The notes under the pieces are model-generated. The model searched no databases. It had not been told where the DNA came from and was given only the letters and a program-made list of their open reading frames with translations. This document shows positions 47,211 to 57,499 of a stretch of DNA of 64,000 nt, piece by piece; positions within the stretch are counted from its first letter, which is position 1; every line of letters begins with the position of its first letter. Origin of the DNA: GCA-2705445 sp002705445 (GTDB taxonomy: Bacteria; Pseudomonadota; Gammaproteobacteria; Poriferisulfidales; GCA-002705445); assembly GCA_045561235.1 (NCBI GenBank), contig JBJKYB010000002.1, forward strand, positions 62,001-126,000, written 5' to 3'. Position numbers and translations under genes: made by a program.

Positions 47211-48498
47211 CAAAGCGTTCATTGAATCAGAAAGAATCTTTCCTGGCGGGGTTAATTCGCCTGTTAGAGCATTTAAAAATGTGAATTCTCTACCAGTATT
47301 TATCAAAAAAGGAAAAGGTGCTTATATTTATGATTTAGATGGAAACAAATATATTGACTATATTGGCTCGTGGGGCCCAATGATACTTGGTCATGCAAAT
47401 ACTTCGGTTGTAAAATCTGTAGAAAAAGCCGTAAAGAATAGTAGTAGTTTTGGTGCTCCAACTTTACTAGAAACCAAATTAGCAAATTTAATAAAAAAAA
47501 ACTTTCCATCAATGGAAAAAATGAGAATGACAAGTTCAGGCACTGAAGCGACCATGAGCGCCATTAGATTAGCGCGAGGTTGTACTAACAGAGATAAAAT
47601 CGTTAAATTTGAAGGCTGCTATCATGGTCATGTAGATTCTTTATTAGTTAATGCAGGCTCTGGTTCTGCCACTTTTGGTGTTCCCTCATCACCCGGTATA
47701 CCAAAAGATTTAACTAAACATACATATTCTCTTGAATATAATAATATTCATGATGTTGAAAATTGTTTTAAAAAAAATGGTGAAAAAATAGCTTGCGTTA
47801 TAGTTGAACCGATTGCAGGTAACATGAATTGCGTATTGCCAGATTTAAAATTTATAAAAAAATTAAGAGCGCTATGTAATAAATATAAATCTATTCTAAT
47901 CTTCGATGAGGTTATGACTGGTTTCAGAGTTTCAAAGGGTGGAGCTCAAGAGTTTTTTGGAGTACATCCTGATATAACCACACTTGGTAAAATTGTTGGA
48001 GGTGGCATGCCTGTTGGAGTTTTTGGTGGTAAAAAAAAATACATGGATAAACTTTCTCCAATAGGACCTATATATCATGCTGGAACACTCTCTGGTAATC
48101 CTATTGCAATGACAGCAGGAATTAAGACAATAGAATTATTATCAAGTAAAAAATTTCATAAAAATTTAGAAAGCAAAACAAAAAAATTGATGAATGGAAT
48201 TCGTGATGCAGCAAATAAAAATAATATTGATTTATATATAACTTATGCTGGGGGAATGTTTGGTTTCTTTTTTACAGATCAAAAAAATATAAAAAATTTC
48301 AATCAAGTAAAAAAATGTAATAGCCTGATGTTTGAAAATTTTTTCAAAATTATGCTTTCAAAGGGTATCTATTTTGCTCCATCTTCTTTTGAAGCTGGAT
48401 TTATTTCAAGTAAACATTCACAAGAAGATATAGGTTACACAATAAAATCTGCAGAAGAGGCTTTTAAGGAAATATCAAAAAAAAAATTATACTATTGA
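47188..48498 (+). CDS. hemL: Glutamate-1-semialdehyde 2,1-aminomutase
   Basis: HemL makes 5-aminolaevulinate by the C5 route of tetrapyrrole synthesis. The PLP lysine is in TTLGKIVGGGMPVGVFGG near residue 265. Other marks are FPGGVNSPVRAF, TSSGTEATMSAIRLARG and FEGCYHGHVDSLL. Length of 436 is normal. The thiDE-hemL linkage is frequent in gammaproteobacteria. Confidence 0.97.
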   Translation: MKKTKLSNKAFIESERIFPGGVNSPVRAFKNVNSLPVFIKKGKGAYIYDLDGNKYIDYIGSWGPMILGHANTSVVKSVEKAVKNSSSFGAPTLLETKLANLIKKNFPSMEKMRMTSSGTEATMSAIRLARGCTNRDKIVKFEGCYHGHVDSLLVNAGSGSATFGVPSSPGIPKDLTKHTYSLEYNNIHDVENCFKKNGEKIACVIVEPIAGNMNCVLPDLKFIKKLRALCNKYKSILIFDEVMTGFRVSKGGAQEFFGVHPDITTLGKIVGGGMPVGVFGGKKKYMDKLSPIGPIYHAGTLSGNPIAMTAGIKTIELLSSKKFHKNLESKTKKLMNGIRDAANKNNIDLYITYAGGMFGFFFTDQKNIKNFNQVKKCNSLMFENFFKIMLSKGIYFAPSSFEAGFISSKHSQEDIGYTIKSAEEAFKEISKKKLYY

Positions 48499-48499
48499 A

Positions 48500-49072
48500 C
48501 TAGATATTTTTTTTTGAATCAATATAATCCTTAATTCTATAAAGTCTTACTAGGTAGTCCTCCATTTCTAATATCACTTGTTTTTCATCTAATGACATTG
48601 GTAATATTTCGGCAAGTCTAGAGCCGACCCAACCTGAGTCGGTATAGTACCTTGGTGCATCATCATTATAAAAATTTGGATATTGATCTAAAATATTTTT
48701 GAGAAAATCTGAATAAGGCATTAGTTCCTTAGGTAAATCTATAAAGTCAGGTTCTTTCATTTCTTTAACATCCGCTCTTATCAAATTATCTGGCTGAACT
48801 TCAGATCTTACAATTTTGTACCTGCATTTCCCTTTGATTGTTATTCCTAATAAACCATCCCTCATTTGTTCCCAATCCGTAATTTTGCAGTATGTTCCAA
48901 CATCGTAAAAATTATCTTCATTTGGCTTAGTTAATGATATGCCAAAGCCAGTATTATTCTTTACGCAATCTTTCACCATATCAATATATCTAGTTTCAAA
49001 AATTCTCAGAGGCATATAGCCACCAGGAAATGTAATAGAACTTAATGGAAATATCGGTATATTATTATTCAC
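48500..49072 (-). CDS. LON substrate-binding-domain protein
   Basis: A 190-residue protein consisting only of the N-terminal substrate-binding domain of Lon, with no ATPase or protease part. It begins IPIFPLSSITFPGGYMPLRIFETRY, the family hallmark, followed by GFGISLTKP and CRYKIVR. Such stand-alone proteins are widespread; their role is not established. It heads no obvious operon partner but shares direction with mpl. Confidence 0.88.
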   Translation of the reverse strand: MNNNIPIFPLSSITFPGGYMPLRIFETRYIDMVKDCVKNNTGFGISLTKPNEDNFYDVGTYCKITDWEQMRDGLLGITIKGKCRYKIVRSEVQPDNLIRADVKEMKEPDFIDLPKELMPYSDFLKNILDQYPNFYNDDAPRYYTDSGWVGSRLAEILPMSLDEKQVILEMEDYLVRLYRIKDYIDSKKNI

Positions 49073-49088
49073 TTTATTTTAATTAGAT

Positions 49089-50330
49089 TTATTTTAACTG
49101 TTTTAATATTTCGCTAGTATCCCCATTTGACATCACAATTACAATATCAACATTGTCTATACTATCATTTAATTTTTGCATTATTTGTTCAATATCTTTA
49201 TATACTTTAATATTGGAATTTTCACCAAGCCAAGTGATTTCTTCTGCGCAATAGACATATAACTCATTAATATCAAGAAATGATTTGATAAATTTTTTTT
49301 TATGGGTACCAGTAATCATACTATTTGATCTTATTTCAAAAATTACAGCTATATTTTTTCCTGGGTGTATAGATTTTACGGCTTGAATACTTGAGGATAT
49401 TGCAGTTGGATGATGAGCAAAGTCATCATACACAATAAACTTTTCATTTTCAATTAATTCAAGCCTTCTTTTGACTCCAGAAAATTTTTCTAGAGCTTTT
49501 ATAGAATTTTTTTCTTCTATACCAATTAAACTAGCAGCCGTAATAGCTGCACTTGCATTCTTGAGATTATGATCTCCAAAAATATTTAGAATATTATTAA
49601 TTTTTTTATAGGCTGTTTTCTTTGCCCAACAACCCATTTCAAGTAGATCTAAAATATTTTGATCATCACCATTATAAACAATATTATAATCACTTGGCAT
49701 TGTTCGAATTAAAAAATGAAATTGCTTTTTTATTTGCTCAAGATTTTCAAAAATATCTGAATGATCATATTCTAAGTTATTAATAATTAGAGTATTTGGC
49801 TTGTAGTGAAAAAATTTTGACCTTTTATCAAAAAAAGAAGTATCGTACTCATCTCCTTCTATAACAAAATAACGTGAGTTCGTATATTTATAACTTATAT
49901 TTTCCTCTTTGTAGATACCTCCAACTAAAAAGGAGGGATTTTTGTTATTTTCCTGTAAAATCTTTATGAGCATAGAAGTTGTTGTTGTTTTCCCATGTGT
50001 TCCTGATACTACAAAAACATACTTATCCTTAAGAATATTTTCTTTAATCCATTCTGGCGCTGAGAAATAATTAAGTTTATTATCTAATATATATTCTACA
50101 GACTCATTTCCTCTTGACTGTGAATTTCCAATAACAATAGCATCAGATTTTTTTAAGTCAGATATCGGTTTTTCAGTTTTATTTTCTTGGATTCCAAGTG
50201 ACCTTAATTGATCACTCATCGGAGAAAAGTATGATTTATCCTGTCCAGTAACTTTAAAGCCTTTTTTTAATGCTAACCCTGCTAGCCCAGCCATAAATGT
50301 TCCGCAAATTCCTAATATATGAATATGCAA
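49089..50330 (-). CDS. mpl: UDP-N-acetylmuramate:L-alanyl-gamma-D-glutamyl-meso-diaminopimelate ligase
   Basis: Mpl reattaches recycled murein tripeptide to UDP-MurNAc. It starts MHIHILGICGTFMAGLAGLA, has the ATP motif VSGTHGKTTTTSML near 108-121, VIEGDEYDTSFFDKRSKF, and DDFAHHPTAI. These distinguish Mpl from MurC. Length of 413 is somewhat shorter than usual. It acts in the cytoplasm and complements anmK. Confidence 0.95.
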   Translation of the reverse strand: MHIHILGICGTFMAGLAGLALKKGFKVTGQDKSYFSPMSDQLRSLGIQENKTEKPISDLKKSDAIVIGNSQSRGNESVEYILDNKLNYFSAPEWIKENILKDKYVFVVSGTHGKTTTTSMLIKILQENNKNPSFLVGGIYKEENISYKYTNSRYFVIEGDEYDTSFFDKRSKFFHYKPNTLIINNLEYDHSDIFENLEQIKKQFHFLIRTMPSDYNIVYNGDDQNILDLLEMGCWAKKTAYKKINNILNIFGDHNLKNASAAITAASLIGIEEKNSIKALEKFSGVKRRLELIENEKFIVYDDFAHHPTAISSSIQAVKSIHPGKNIAVIFEIRSNSMITGTHKKKFIKSFLDINELYVYCAEEITWLGENSNIKVYKDIEQIMQKLNDSIDNVDIVIVMSNGDTSEILKQLK

Positions 50331-50334
50331 TTTA

Positions 50335-51093
50335 TTACCTGGTAAATACCCAATCAGACTCTGATGAAAGATTTTTATTATAACTATAATTTTCTTCTTT
50401 AAATTTTTTAAGGTTCATAGGATTTGATATTTTCTTTTTTATAATATACCTACTCATCAAGCCTCTTGCTTTCTTAGCATTAATACCAATAATCTTATAG
50501 CTTCCATTTCTTTTTTCTTTGAAAATAATATTTATTAATTGTGCATTTAATTTTTCTTTATTTATTGATTTAAAGTATTCAACGGAAGCTAGATTTATTA
50601 AATAATCACTATTCTTATCTTCATTAATTGCTTTTGTGATTTCATCGCCCCAAAAATCATATAAATCATTATGCTTTCCTATTTTTATCTGTGTACCCAT
50701 TTCTAATCTATATGGCTGAATTAAATCTAACGGCTTTAGTATTCCATATAACCCAGAAAGGATTCTTAGTGATTTTTGCGCATATATAAAATCCTCTTTT
50801 TTAAAATCACCGACTGATATTCCTTTATAAACGTCTCCTTGAAAAAGTAATAAAGCAGGATGAGCATTTTTTTTAGTGAATGGTAATGACCATTTAATAT
50901 ATCTTTCATAATTAAGTAATGAAATTTTTTCACTAATATTCATTAATTTTGATAATTTATCTGTAGAATATTTTCTAAGTGATTTTATAATTTTTTTAGA
51001 ATCTTCTAAATACGGAGGTATAGTAAAATTTGTAACTAAATTTTTATCGCAATTTTCGTCAAGTTTTTTTGCTGGTGAAATAACTACTAACAT
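50335..51093 (-). CDS. yaaA: Peroxide stress protein YaaA
   Basis: YaaA-family protein of 252 residues. In E. coli it limits free iron and damage during peroxide stress. It starts MLVVISPAKKLD and contains PALLLFQGDVYKG, LRILSGLYGILKPLD and PYRLEMG, all family hallmarks. It follows lpxA-like and precedes mpl by 4 bases in the same transcript. Confidence 0.94.
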   Translation of the reverse strand: MLVVISPAKKLDENCDKNLVTNFTIPPYLEDSKKIIKSLRKYSTDKLSKLMNISEKISLLNYERYIKWSLPFTKKNAHPALLLFQGDVYKGISVGDFKKEDFIYAQKSLRILSGLYGILKPLDLIQPYRLEMGTQIKIGKHNDLYDFWGDEITKAINEDKNSDYLINLASVEYFKSINKEKLNAQLINIIFKEKRNGSYKIIGINAKKARGLMSRYIIKKKISNPMNLKKFKEENYSYNKNLSSESDWVFTR

Positions 51094-51113
51094 TTTAAAT
51101 AATTTTCCAAAAT

Positions 51114-51878
51114 TTATATAAATGAGTGATAACCTCTTTCGCTTTTTACACTAAACCAACTAATTAAATATTGCAAGTCTTCGGTAGACGGTTGCAAATT
51201 AGAAAGGTCTTCTCCTCTTCTCAATATTTTAAATGCTTTGTTTAGCAGTTTATAATCCTCATCATTAATTCCATATCTCTTTATTCCGAGTTTATTTAAA
51301 CAGTAATGTTTTGCAGGATTTCTACCCAATAACATGTATGGTATTACGTCCTTAGATACCCTAGCACCACCAGCAGTCATTGAAAGTTTTCCAACTCTTA
51401 CGTGCTGATGTACTAATGAGTTACCTCCTAAAACAGCATAATCCTCGATCATACAATGTCCCCCGAGTAAACTTGCATTAGTCATGACAACATTATTACC
51501 AATTATACAGTCATGTCCAATATGACAATTGGCCATAATTAATGCTTTATTATATAACTTTGTTGGCTTATCTTCATTTGTTGATCTATGTATAGAAGTG
51601 TGTTCTCTGATAATATTATTTTCTAGTATTTCTACAAAAGTCTTTTTATTTGTATCAAAATTTAAATCCTGCGGATCCGAACCTATTATTACATAATCAT
51701 ATATTATATTATTCGCACCAATATCAGTATCAGGATATATCACACAATGCGAACGAATATCAGTATTATCTCCAATTTTTACATTAGGGTGAAGAACAGA
51801 ATAAGGACCGATTGATACATTTGTGCCAATTTCAACACTCTTATCTATGATTGCTGTTTTATCGATATAATTATTCAT
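51114..51878 (-). CDS. lpxA: LpxA-family acyl-[ACP]-UDP-GlcNAc O-acyltransferase
   Basis: A left-handed beta-helix acyltransferase of 254 residues, the first step of lipid A synthesis if it is canonical LpxA. Hexapeptide repeats run through the first 185 residues. The catalytic pair is His119 and His122 in ANCHIGHDC, and the C-terminal helical domain is present. It overlaps ligA by 4 bases. The usual lpxD-fabZ-lpxB neighbours are missing, so this could be either a relocated LpxA or a paralogue of it. Confidence 0.82.
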   Translation of the reverse strand: MNNYIDKTAIIDKSVEIGTNVSIGPYSVLHPNVKIGDNTDIRSHCVIYPDTDIGANNIIYDYVIIGSDPQDLNFDTNKKTFVEILENNIIREHTSIHRSTNEDKPTKLYNKALIMANCHIGHDCIIGNNVVMTNASLLGGHCMIEDYAVLGGNSLVHQHVRVGKLSMTAGGARVSKDVIPYMLLGRNPAKHYCLNKLGIKRYGINDEDYKLLNKAFKILRRGEDLSNLQPSTEDLQYLISWFSVKSERGYHSFI

Positions 51879-53929
51879 ATATTTAATGTTTTAAAAAAAT
51901 CATTTGCGTTAATTATTTTAACACCAAGTTTATTAGCTTTCATGAGTTTTGAGCCTGGGTCATCACCTACTATTAATGCAAATATTTTTTTACTTACAGT
52001 ATTGGAAATATTACCACCGTTATTAACAATATGTTCTCCTAACTTTTGTCTAGACATACTATTTAATTTTCCAGTAATTACATAAGTTTGATTATTTAAT
52101 ATGTTTGTTTTTCGATCTATATTATGTATAAATTTTACGCCACTATTAATAATATTATTTATCATTTTAATATTACTTTTATCATTAAAAAAATTACTTA
52201 TATTTAATGCTGCAACAGGGCCAATATCTTTTAACTCTAAGATATCATTATAATCTGCCTTAGATAATTTATCGATGGACTTGTACTTTTTTGCGAGATT
52301 ATTTGCAGTTACTTCTCCTACTTCACCAATACCTAAAGAGAATATAAAATTACTTAATTTTACTTCCATTCGACCATTAATTGAATCCAAAATATTTTTT
52401 ACTGATTTTTCGCCTAATGTTATTTCGTATTCTTTTCCACTATCTTCTCTTATTGCTGTACTCATAACAAAGTCGCCTAATATTTTTTTATTTAATTTAT
52501 AAAGATCAGACACATCATCCAATATATTTTCATCAACTAAACGATTTATTAATTTTTCTCCGACTCCTTGGATATCCATTGCCTTCTTACTTACGTAATG
52601 AATAATAGCTCCTTTCTTTTGAGCAGGACAACTCTTAGAACCAGTACATTTTGCAAAAGCCATACCTTTTTCCTTCTCAATTTTTGAAGCTAATGGGCAA
52701 GGACATTTCTTAGGCAAATTTATTTTTTTTCTTAATTTATTTTTTGAAATAACGCTTACTATTTCTGGTATTACATCCCCTGCTCTTCTTAATGAAACTT
52801 TATCACCAATATGTATGTCTTTTTTTCTTATTTCATCCATATTGTGAAGGGTTGCGTTTCTTATAATTACTCCACCAACCTCAACAGGCTTTAAGCTTGC
52901 CACTGGAGTTAATACTCCAGTTCTTCCAACCTGAAATCTCACATCCTCTATAAAAGTTGATTTTTCTTCTGCTGGAAACTTGTGTGCTATAGCCCATCTA
53001 GGAGCCCTTGAAACATAACCAAGCGCCTCTTGATAATTTAAATTATCAACTTTATAAACAATTCCATCGATATCGTAAGGAATCGAATCTCTTATTGAAT
53101 AAATTTTTTTATAAAATTTTTCACACCCATCCATACCAGTAACCCGCTCATTAAAATTACATATTTTAAAACCCCAATTTTTTAATTGTTCTAAAATTTC
53201 TGACTGTGTATTAATTTTAATATTGTCAGATGTAAAACCAATAGCGTAAAAGAAAGCATCCAAAGGCCTACTTGCAGCTATTTTTGAATCAAGCTGTCTT
53301 AAACTTCCTGCAGCAGCATTTCTTGCATTTGCAAATTTTTTTTCACTTTCGGAAGAATTTATTGATAAAAAACCTTTTTTAGAAATAAATACTTCACCAC
53401 GAATTTCAATAATATCTGGAATATTTTTCCCGTGAAGCTTTAGTGGAATAGATTTTATTGTTTTAATATTCTTAGTAACATTTTCTCCAGTGGAACCATC
53501 ACCTCTTGTAGCAGCAATATCTAAAATACCTTTTTTATATAATAAATTTATTGCTAATCCGTCAAGTTTTGGCTCAACAGAAAATTTAATTTTTTTACTA
53601 CTTACGTGTAATTTTTTTTCAATTCTCTCCATATATTGTTCTAAATCTGTTCGATGAAACACATTATTAAGTGATAGCATTTGTTGTCTATGTTCAACTG
53701 TTTCAAACTTTTCAAGAGGTTTTCCTCCAACTCTTTGCGTTGGAGAATCTAGAGTGACTAAGTCTGGAAATAATTCTTCTAAAGCAATAAGTTTATTAAA
53801 TAAAATATCATAATCTTGGTCAGAAGCTTTAGGTTCATCTAGAACATAATAAGAATAATTTAGGGTATTAATTTGATTTCTCAAATCATTTAGATCTTTC
53901 TTAATAATCTTAATATCTTTAATACTCAT
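51875..53929 (-). CDS. ligA: NAD+-dependent DNA ligase
   Basis: LigA seals nicks in DNA. The adenylation domain has the nucleotidyl lysine in VEPKLDGLAINL near residue 119, with SLNNVF before it. The OB-fold, a four-cysteine zinc finger (about 405-430), helix-hairpin-helix repeats and a C-terminal BRCT domain (from about 610) follow. Length of 684 is typical. It overlaps zipA by 11 bases; the order smc-zipA-ligA is typical of gammaproteobacteria. Confidence 0.97.
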   Translation of the reverse strand: MSIKDIKIIKKDLNDLRNQINTLNYSYYVLDEPKASDQDYDILFNKLIALEELFPDLVTLDSPTQRVGGKPLEKFETVEHRQQMLSLNNVFHRTDLEQYMERIEKKLHVSSKKIKFSVEPKLDGLAINLLYKKGILDIAATRGDGSTGENVTKNIKTIKSIPLKLHGKNIPDIIEIRGEVFISKKGFLSINSSESEKKFANARNAAAGSLRQLDSKIAASRPLDAFFYAIGFTSDNIKINTQSEILEQLKNWGFKICNFNERVTGMDGCEKFYKKIYSIRDSIPYDIDGIVYKVDNLNYQEALGYVSRAPRWAIAHKFPAEEKSTFIEDVRFQVGRTGVLTPVASLKPVEVGGVIIRNATLHNMDEIRKKDIHIGDKVSLRRAGDVIPEIVSVISKNKLRKKINLPKKCPCPLASKIEKEKGMAFAKCTGSKSCPAQKKGAIIHYVSKKAMDIQGVGEKLINRLVDENILDDVSDLYKLNKKILGDFVMSTAIREDSGKEYEITLGEKSVKNILDSINGRMEVKLSNFIFSLGIGEVGEVTANNLAKKYKSIDKLSKADYNDILELKDIGPVAALNISNFFNDKSNIKMINNIINSGVKFIHNIDRKTNILNNQTYVITGKLNSMSRQKLGEHIVNNGGNISNTVSKKIFALIVGDDPGSKLMKANKLGVKIINANDFFKTLNI

Positions 53930-54611
53930 CTTTATATGAATTTGCTAAATTTTTATAATTTTTTATAATTTTATTATTAATTTTAACTCTATTTGAGTCA
54001 TATAAAATACCTTTGTATTTCTTTGAAAAATCCTTTGCATCCATATACATTTCATTAAACACAGTTACAGGATCAATATCTATAGGTAACTGCATAAAAA
54101 AGCTTATTCCGGAGATTCTCGGGTTATCTAATTTATCTCTATCAAGATAGCCTGGATTTTCCATGTTTGTTATTGCATATTTCAAACATCTTAAACGGTC
54201 ATCGATATGATGCTTTTCATAATAACCATAATTATTTATAAATATACTTTTTTTATCCATATACTCGTATATATCTTTTATTTTATAGTAATTTTTTGCT
54301 ATTGAATATATTATCAATAGGGATTTATTTTCATTCGTCCCCAAAGACAAAGACATTTGTCTTGGCTTAGCTGCTGATAAAGTTATATTATTTTTTGTTT
54401 GCTTTGTTTGAGTTGAACTTGTTAAAGGTATATTGATATTTTTACTTAAATCTCTTTGTTTATCAGACCTAATTTCTATTGGTTTTTTTATATCATAATT
54501 TCTTGTTTTGTATACTTTGTATTTCCTATTATTTTTAGTTGAAAAAACTATATAAAGAATAATAAAAAATCCTAATAAAAGTATTATCAATCTAAATTCA
54601 TTATCATACAC
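53919..54611 (-). CDS. zipA: Cell division protein ZipA
   Basis: ZipA tethers FtsZ to the membrane and is a gammaproteobacterial marker. It has an N-terminal membrane helix (about 7-25, FRLIILLLGFFIILYIV), a polar linker (about 30-88) and the C-terminal FtsZ-binding domain starting ENKSLLIIYSIAKNYY. Length of 230 reflects a shorter linker than in E. coli. Weak sequence conservation is normal here, and position between smc and ligA supports it. Confidence 0.9.
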   Translation of the reverse strand: MYDNEFRLIILLLGFFIILYIVFSTKNNRKYKVYKTRNYDIKKPIEIRSDKQRDLSKNINIPLTSSTQTKQTKNNITLSAAKPRQMSLSLGTNENKSLLIIYSIAKNYYKIKDIYEYMDKKSIFINNYGYYEKHHIDDRLRCLKYAITNMENPGYLDRDKLDNPRISGISFFMQLPIDIDPVTVFNEMYMDAKDFSKKYKGILYDSNRVKINNKIIKNYKNLANSYKDEY

Positions 54612-54632
54612 CTTATGTAACCTGTAAAATTT

Positions 54633-57434
54633 CTATAATTGATCTTGCATACTAACATTTACTAATTTTGATACTCCCTTTTCACCCATTGTAACACCAA
54701 TGAGCTGCTCGACATATTCCATTGTAATTTTTTTATGAGTGATCACAATAAATTGAATTTTTTCACTCATTTCTGTAAATAAATCACAAAATCTTTCAAT
54801 ATTAATATCATCAAGTGGTGCATCAACTTCATCAAGCATACAAAATGGAGAGGGATTTAGAGAAAATAACGCAAATACTAATGACAATGCAGTAAGAGCT
54901 TTTTCCCCTCCAGATAAAAGATTTATCGATGTAAGCTTTTTTCCTGGTGGACTTGCATAAACTTCAACACCTGTTTTTAACAGATCATTTTCTGTCATTT
55001 TTAAATAAGCTTTTCCACCGTTAAATAATTTTGGAAAAATTTCCTGAAGTTTATTATTCACCTTTCCGAATGTGTCTTTAAATCTGTCTTTTGTTTCTTT
55101 ATCAATTTTTTTAATTGCTTCTTCTAATGAGTTTAAAGCAGCTACCAAATCATCTTTTTGCATTGTTAAATAAGATTTACGTTCTTCATATTCTTTAAAT
55201 TGGTCAATCGCTGCAAGATTTATAGGTCCCATTCTGTCTATTTCTGACGAAAGCTCTCTTTCTCTTTTCTTCCACTTTGTCAGATCATAATTTATATCAG
55301 CTTCAAGAATAGACTTGTCGTTCATACCAAGTTCTTCAAGCTGCTCTTTTATATTTTTAACTTGACCTACAACTTCCTGAATACTTTTTTCATCTTCTGA
55401 AATTTCATATCTGATATTTTCAACAAACCTAGAAATTTCAGATTTTTCTTCTTCTAATTTTGAAATTTTATTTGTAAGTTCTGTTATCTTTATCCTATCT
55501 TCTTCAAGTTCGAGGTCTTTTGTATTTTGGATTTTTAGGTTTTTTGAAAGAGATTTTTCGAGCTCCAAGAGTTTATCATCTGGCAAATCATTTCCAGTCT
55601 TTAGTATTTCAACATTTCCGGACATGGAATCAAGCTCATTATTATTTAAAGCAATATTATCTTTTAAATTACTAATTCTTACTTTTTTTGTTTCAGTATT
55701 AAGTTCAATATCATATAAAGTATTTTTTTCATTACTGTAATTTTCTTCTAAATTATTTAAATCAGAGTTTATATTTAGTAACTCTAATTCGGTATTTTTT
55801 ATACTATTTTCAAGCTTAGGAAATTCTTCGTTTAACTTAAGGATATTTTCATTTTTAATTTTCTTGTTTTTCTCTAATTCACTAAGCCTATTAGATTCAT
55901 TTAGAATCTTATTATCTATATCATTTTTAACTTGTTCATTTTTTTTAGCCAATTCATATTCGTCGGCTTGAATGGTCTCCACAATACTTTTTATACCTTT
56001 AATTATAAGGTTAATTTTATTTGAACAATTTACTAATTCTTCGTTATTATCTGAACTACTTATTATTCTGTTAAAATTTTTTATCTCCTCTCTATACTCT
56101 TGAATTTTTAAATCAAGCTCATATGATTCTATTTTTTTTAGCTCAGTGAATATTTTTTCTGAAGTTTTCTTATATTCTTCAATATCTTTTTTTATACGAT
56201 TTATATCTTTTACAGAATTATCGATTTCTAATTTTTGACTTTTAATATTTTGAGTAGACTCATAATATTTTTTCGTACTTTTTTCCAAAGTCTCTTTATT
56301 AGCTTCTAACTTATTATTTAATTCTACTTTTTCCTTTTCTAAATTTTTTATTTTATCAAAGGAGTCAATCTTTTTTAAATGTAAATCTGTTATTTCTTCA
56401 TTTAATTTATTTAATTCAGCATTATCCTCATCTAGTTTTTTTCTAATCTTTTTTATTGATTCTAAAGCATTTTCATATTGCTTCTTATTTCTCTCTGCAC
56501 CATCTTTTTCATATTCAATAGCTTGCTCTGTTCTACCAACTTCACTTAATGCGTCATAATATTCTTTTTGAATATCATTCATCTTTTCATTTAGTTTCTG
56601 GTAATTTATTTTTATCTCGCTAATCTCTTTATTAATAGTATTTGTTTTTAAATTATATTTTTCTAGTTTTGTTTTTTTAGCCTCTATCTTTTTATTTTTA
56701 TTTTCAATTTTTTCTTGAAAATCCCTTATGCTTATAGCTAATATTTCTGATTTGATTGTTTTCTTTTCTTCTGATAATTTTTTGAATTTATCTGCCTGTA
56801 TTGCTTGTCTCTCAAGTGTTTTTAATTGTTTTAATACTTCGCTTATTACATCATTTAGTCTGTCAAGATTTTCTTTAGTATGTTTAATCTTATTTTCTGT
56901 TTCTTTTTTTCTTTCTCTATATTTTGATATGCCTGCAACTTCCTCTAAATATATTCTAAACTCTTCCGGTTTAGACTCAATAAGTTTAGATGCAGTTCCT
57001 TGATTTATAATTGCATAGCTCTTTGGGCCTAAACCTGTGCCCATAAAAATATCAAGTATGTCTCTCCTTCTGCAATGACTATTGTTTAAAAAGTATTTTG
57101 ATGCACCTTCTCTTGTTACTTCTCTTTTTACTGAAATTTCATCATATTGAGCATATTGCCCACCGATTCTATTTTCGGTATTAGAAAAAAGTAATTCTAC
57201 ATTGGCATAATCATGAGGCTGTCTAGAGTCTGTGCCGTTAAAGATTACATCATCTATACTATCTCCTCTTATATGTTTTGATGTTTCTCCAAGCACCCAC
57301 TTCACTGCATCTATAATATTCGATTTTCCGCACCCATTAGGTCCAATTATCCCAGTTCTTTTTGTTGATAAAGATATTTCTGTCTTGTCGACAAAGGACT
57401 TAAATCCAGAAATCTTAATATTTGTTAATCTCAA
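54633..57434 (-). CDS. smc: Chromosome segregation SMC protein lacking a recognisable hinge
   Basis: SMC ATPases organise and segregate chromosomes. The head halves are well conserved: Walker A GPNGCGKSNIID (31-42), Q-loop region with INQGTASKLIESKPEEFR, signature LSGGEKALTALSLVF (840-854), Walker B CMLDEVDAPLDD (865-876), and the H-loop in FIVITHKK. Between them, 175-735 is nearly all coiled coil. The expected hinge of about 180 residues cannot be found; the middle (about 455-495) is a short non-coil segment with one Cys. Length of 933 is about 230 short of normal SMC (around 1,160). Both termini are intact, so it is not a frameshift. Confidence 0.9.
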   Translation of the reverse strand: MRLTNIKISGFKSFVDKTEISLSTKRTGIIGPNGCGKSNIIDAVKWVLGETSKHIRGDSIDDVIFNGTDSRQPHDYANVELLFSNTENRIGGQYAQYDEISVKREVTREGASKYFLNNSHCRRRDILDIFMGTGLGPKSYAIINQGTASKLIESKPEEFRIYLEEVAGISKYRERKKETENKIKHTKENLDRLNDVISEVLKQLKTLERQAIQADKFKKLSEEKKTIKSEILAISIRDFQEKIENKNKKIEAKKTKLEKYNLKTNTINKEISEIKINYQKLNEKMNDIQKEYYDALSEVGRTEQAIEYEKDGAERNKKQYENALESIKKIRKKLDEDNAELNKLNEEITDLHLKKIDSFDKIKNLEKEKVELNNKLEANKETLEKSTKKYYESTQNIKSQKLEIDNSVKDINRIKKDIEEYKKTSEKIFTELKKIESYELDLKIQEYREEIKNFNRIISSSDNNEELVNCSNKINLIIKGIKSIVETIQADEYELAKKNEQVKNDIDNKILNESNRLSELEKNKKIKNENILKLNEEFPKLENSIKNTELELLNINSDLNNLEENYSNEKNTLYDIELNTETKKVRISNLKDNIALNNNELDSMSGNVEILKTGNDLPDDKLLELEKSLSKNLKIQNTKDLELEEDRIKITELTNKISKLEEEKSEISRFVENIRYEISEDEKSIQEVVGQVKNIKEQLEELGMNDKSILEADINYDLTKWKKRERELSSEIDRMGPINLAAIDQFKEYEERKSYLTMQKDDLVAALNSLEEAIKKIDKETKDRFKDTFGKVNNKLQEIFPKLFNGGKAYLKMTENDLLKTGVEVYASPPGKKLTSINLLSGGEKALTALSLVFALFSLNPSPFCMLDEVDAPLDDINIERFCDLFTEMSEKIQFIVITHKKITMEYVEQLIGVTMGEKGVSKLVNVSMQDQL

Positions 57435-57499
57435 TATTTTTCCTTGCGATAATAATTATGAGTTGTTTTGTCAAATTACTTACATATAATGCATACATC

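Noticed and set aside
54633..57434. Interpreting the short SMC as MukB, RecN or Rad50
   Set aside because: The N-terminal motif FKSFVDKT, the LSGGEKALTALSLVFALF signature and the PSPFCMLDEVDAPLDD Walker B are those of bacterial SMC, and there is no CxxC hook.
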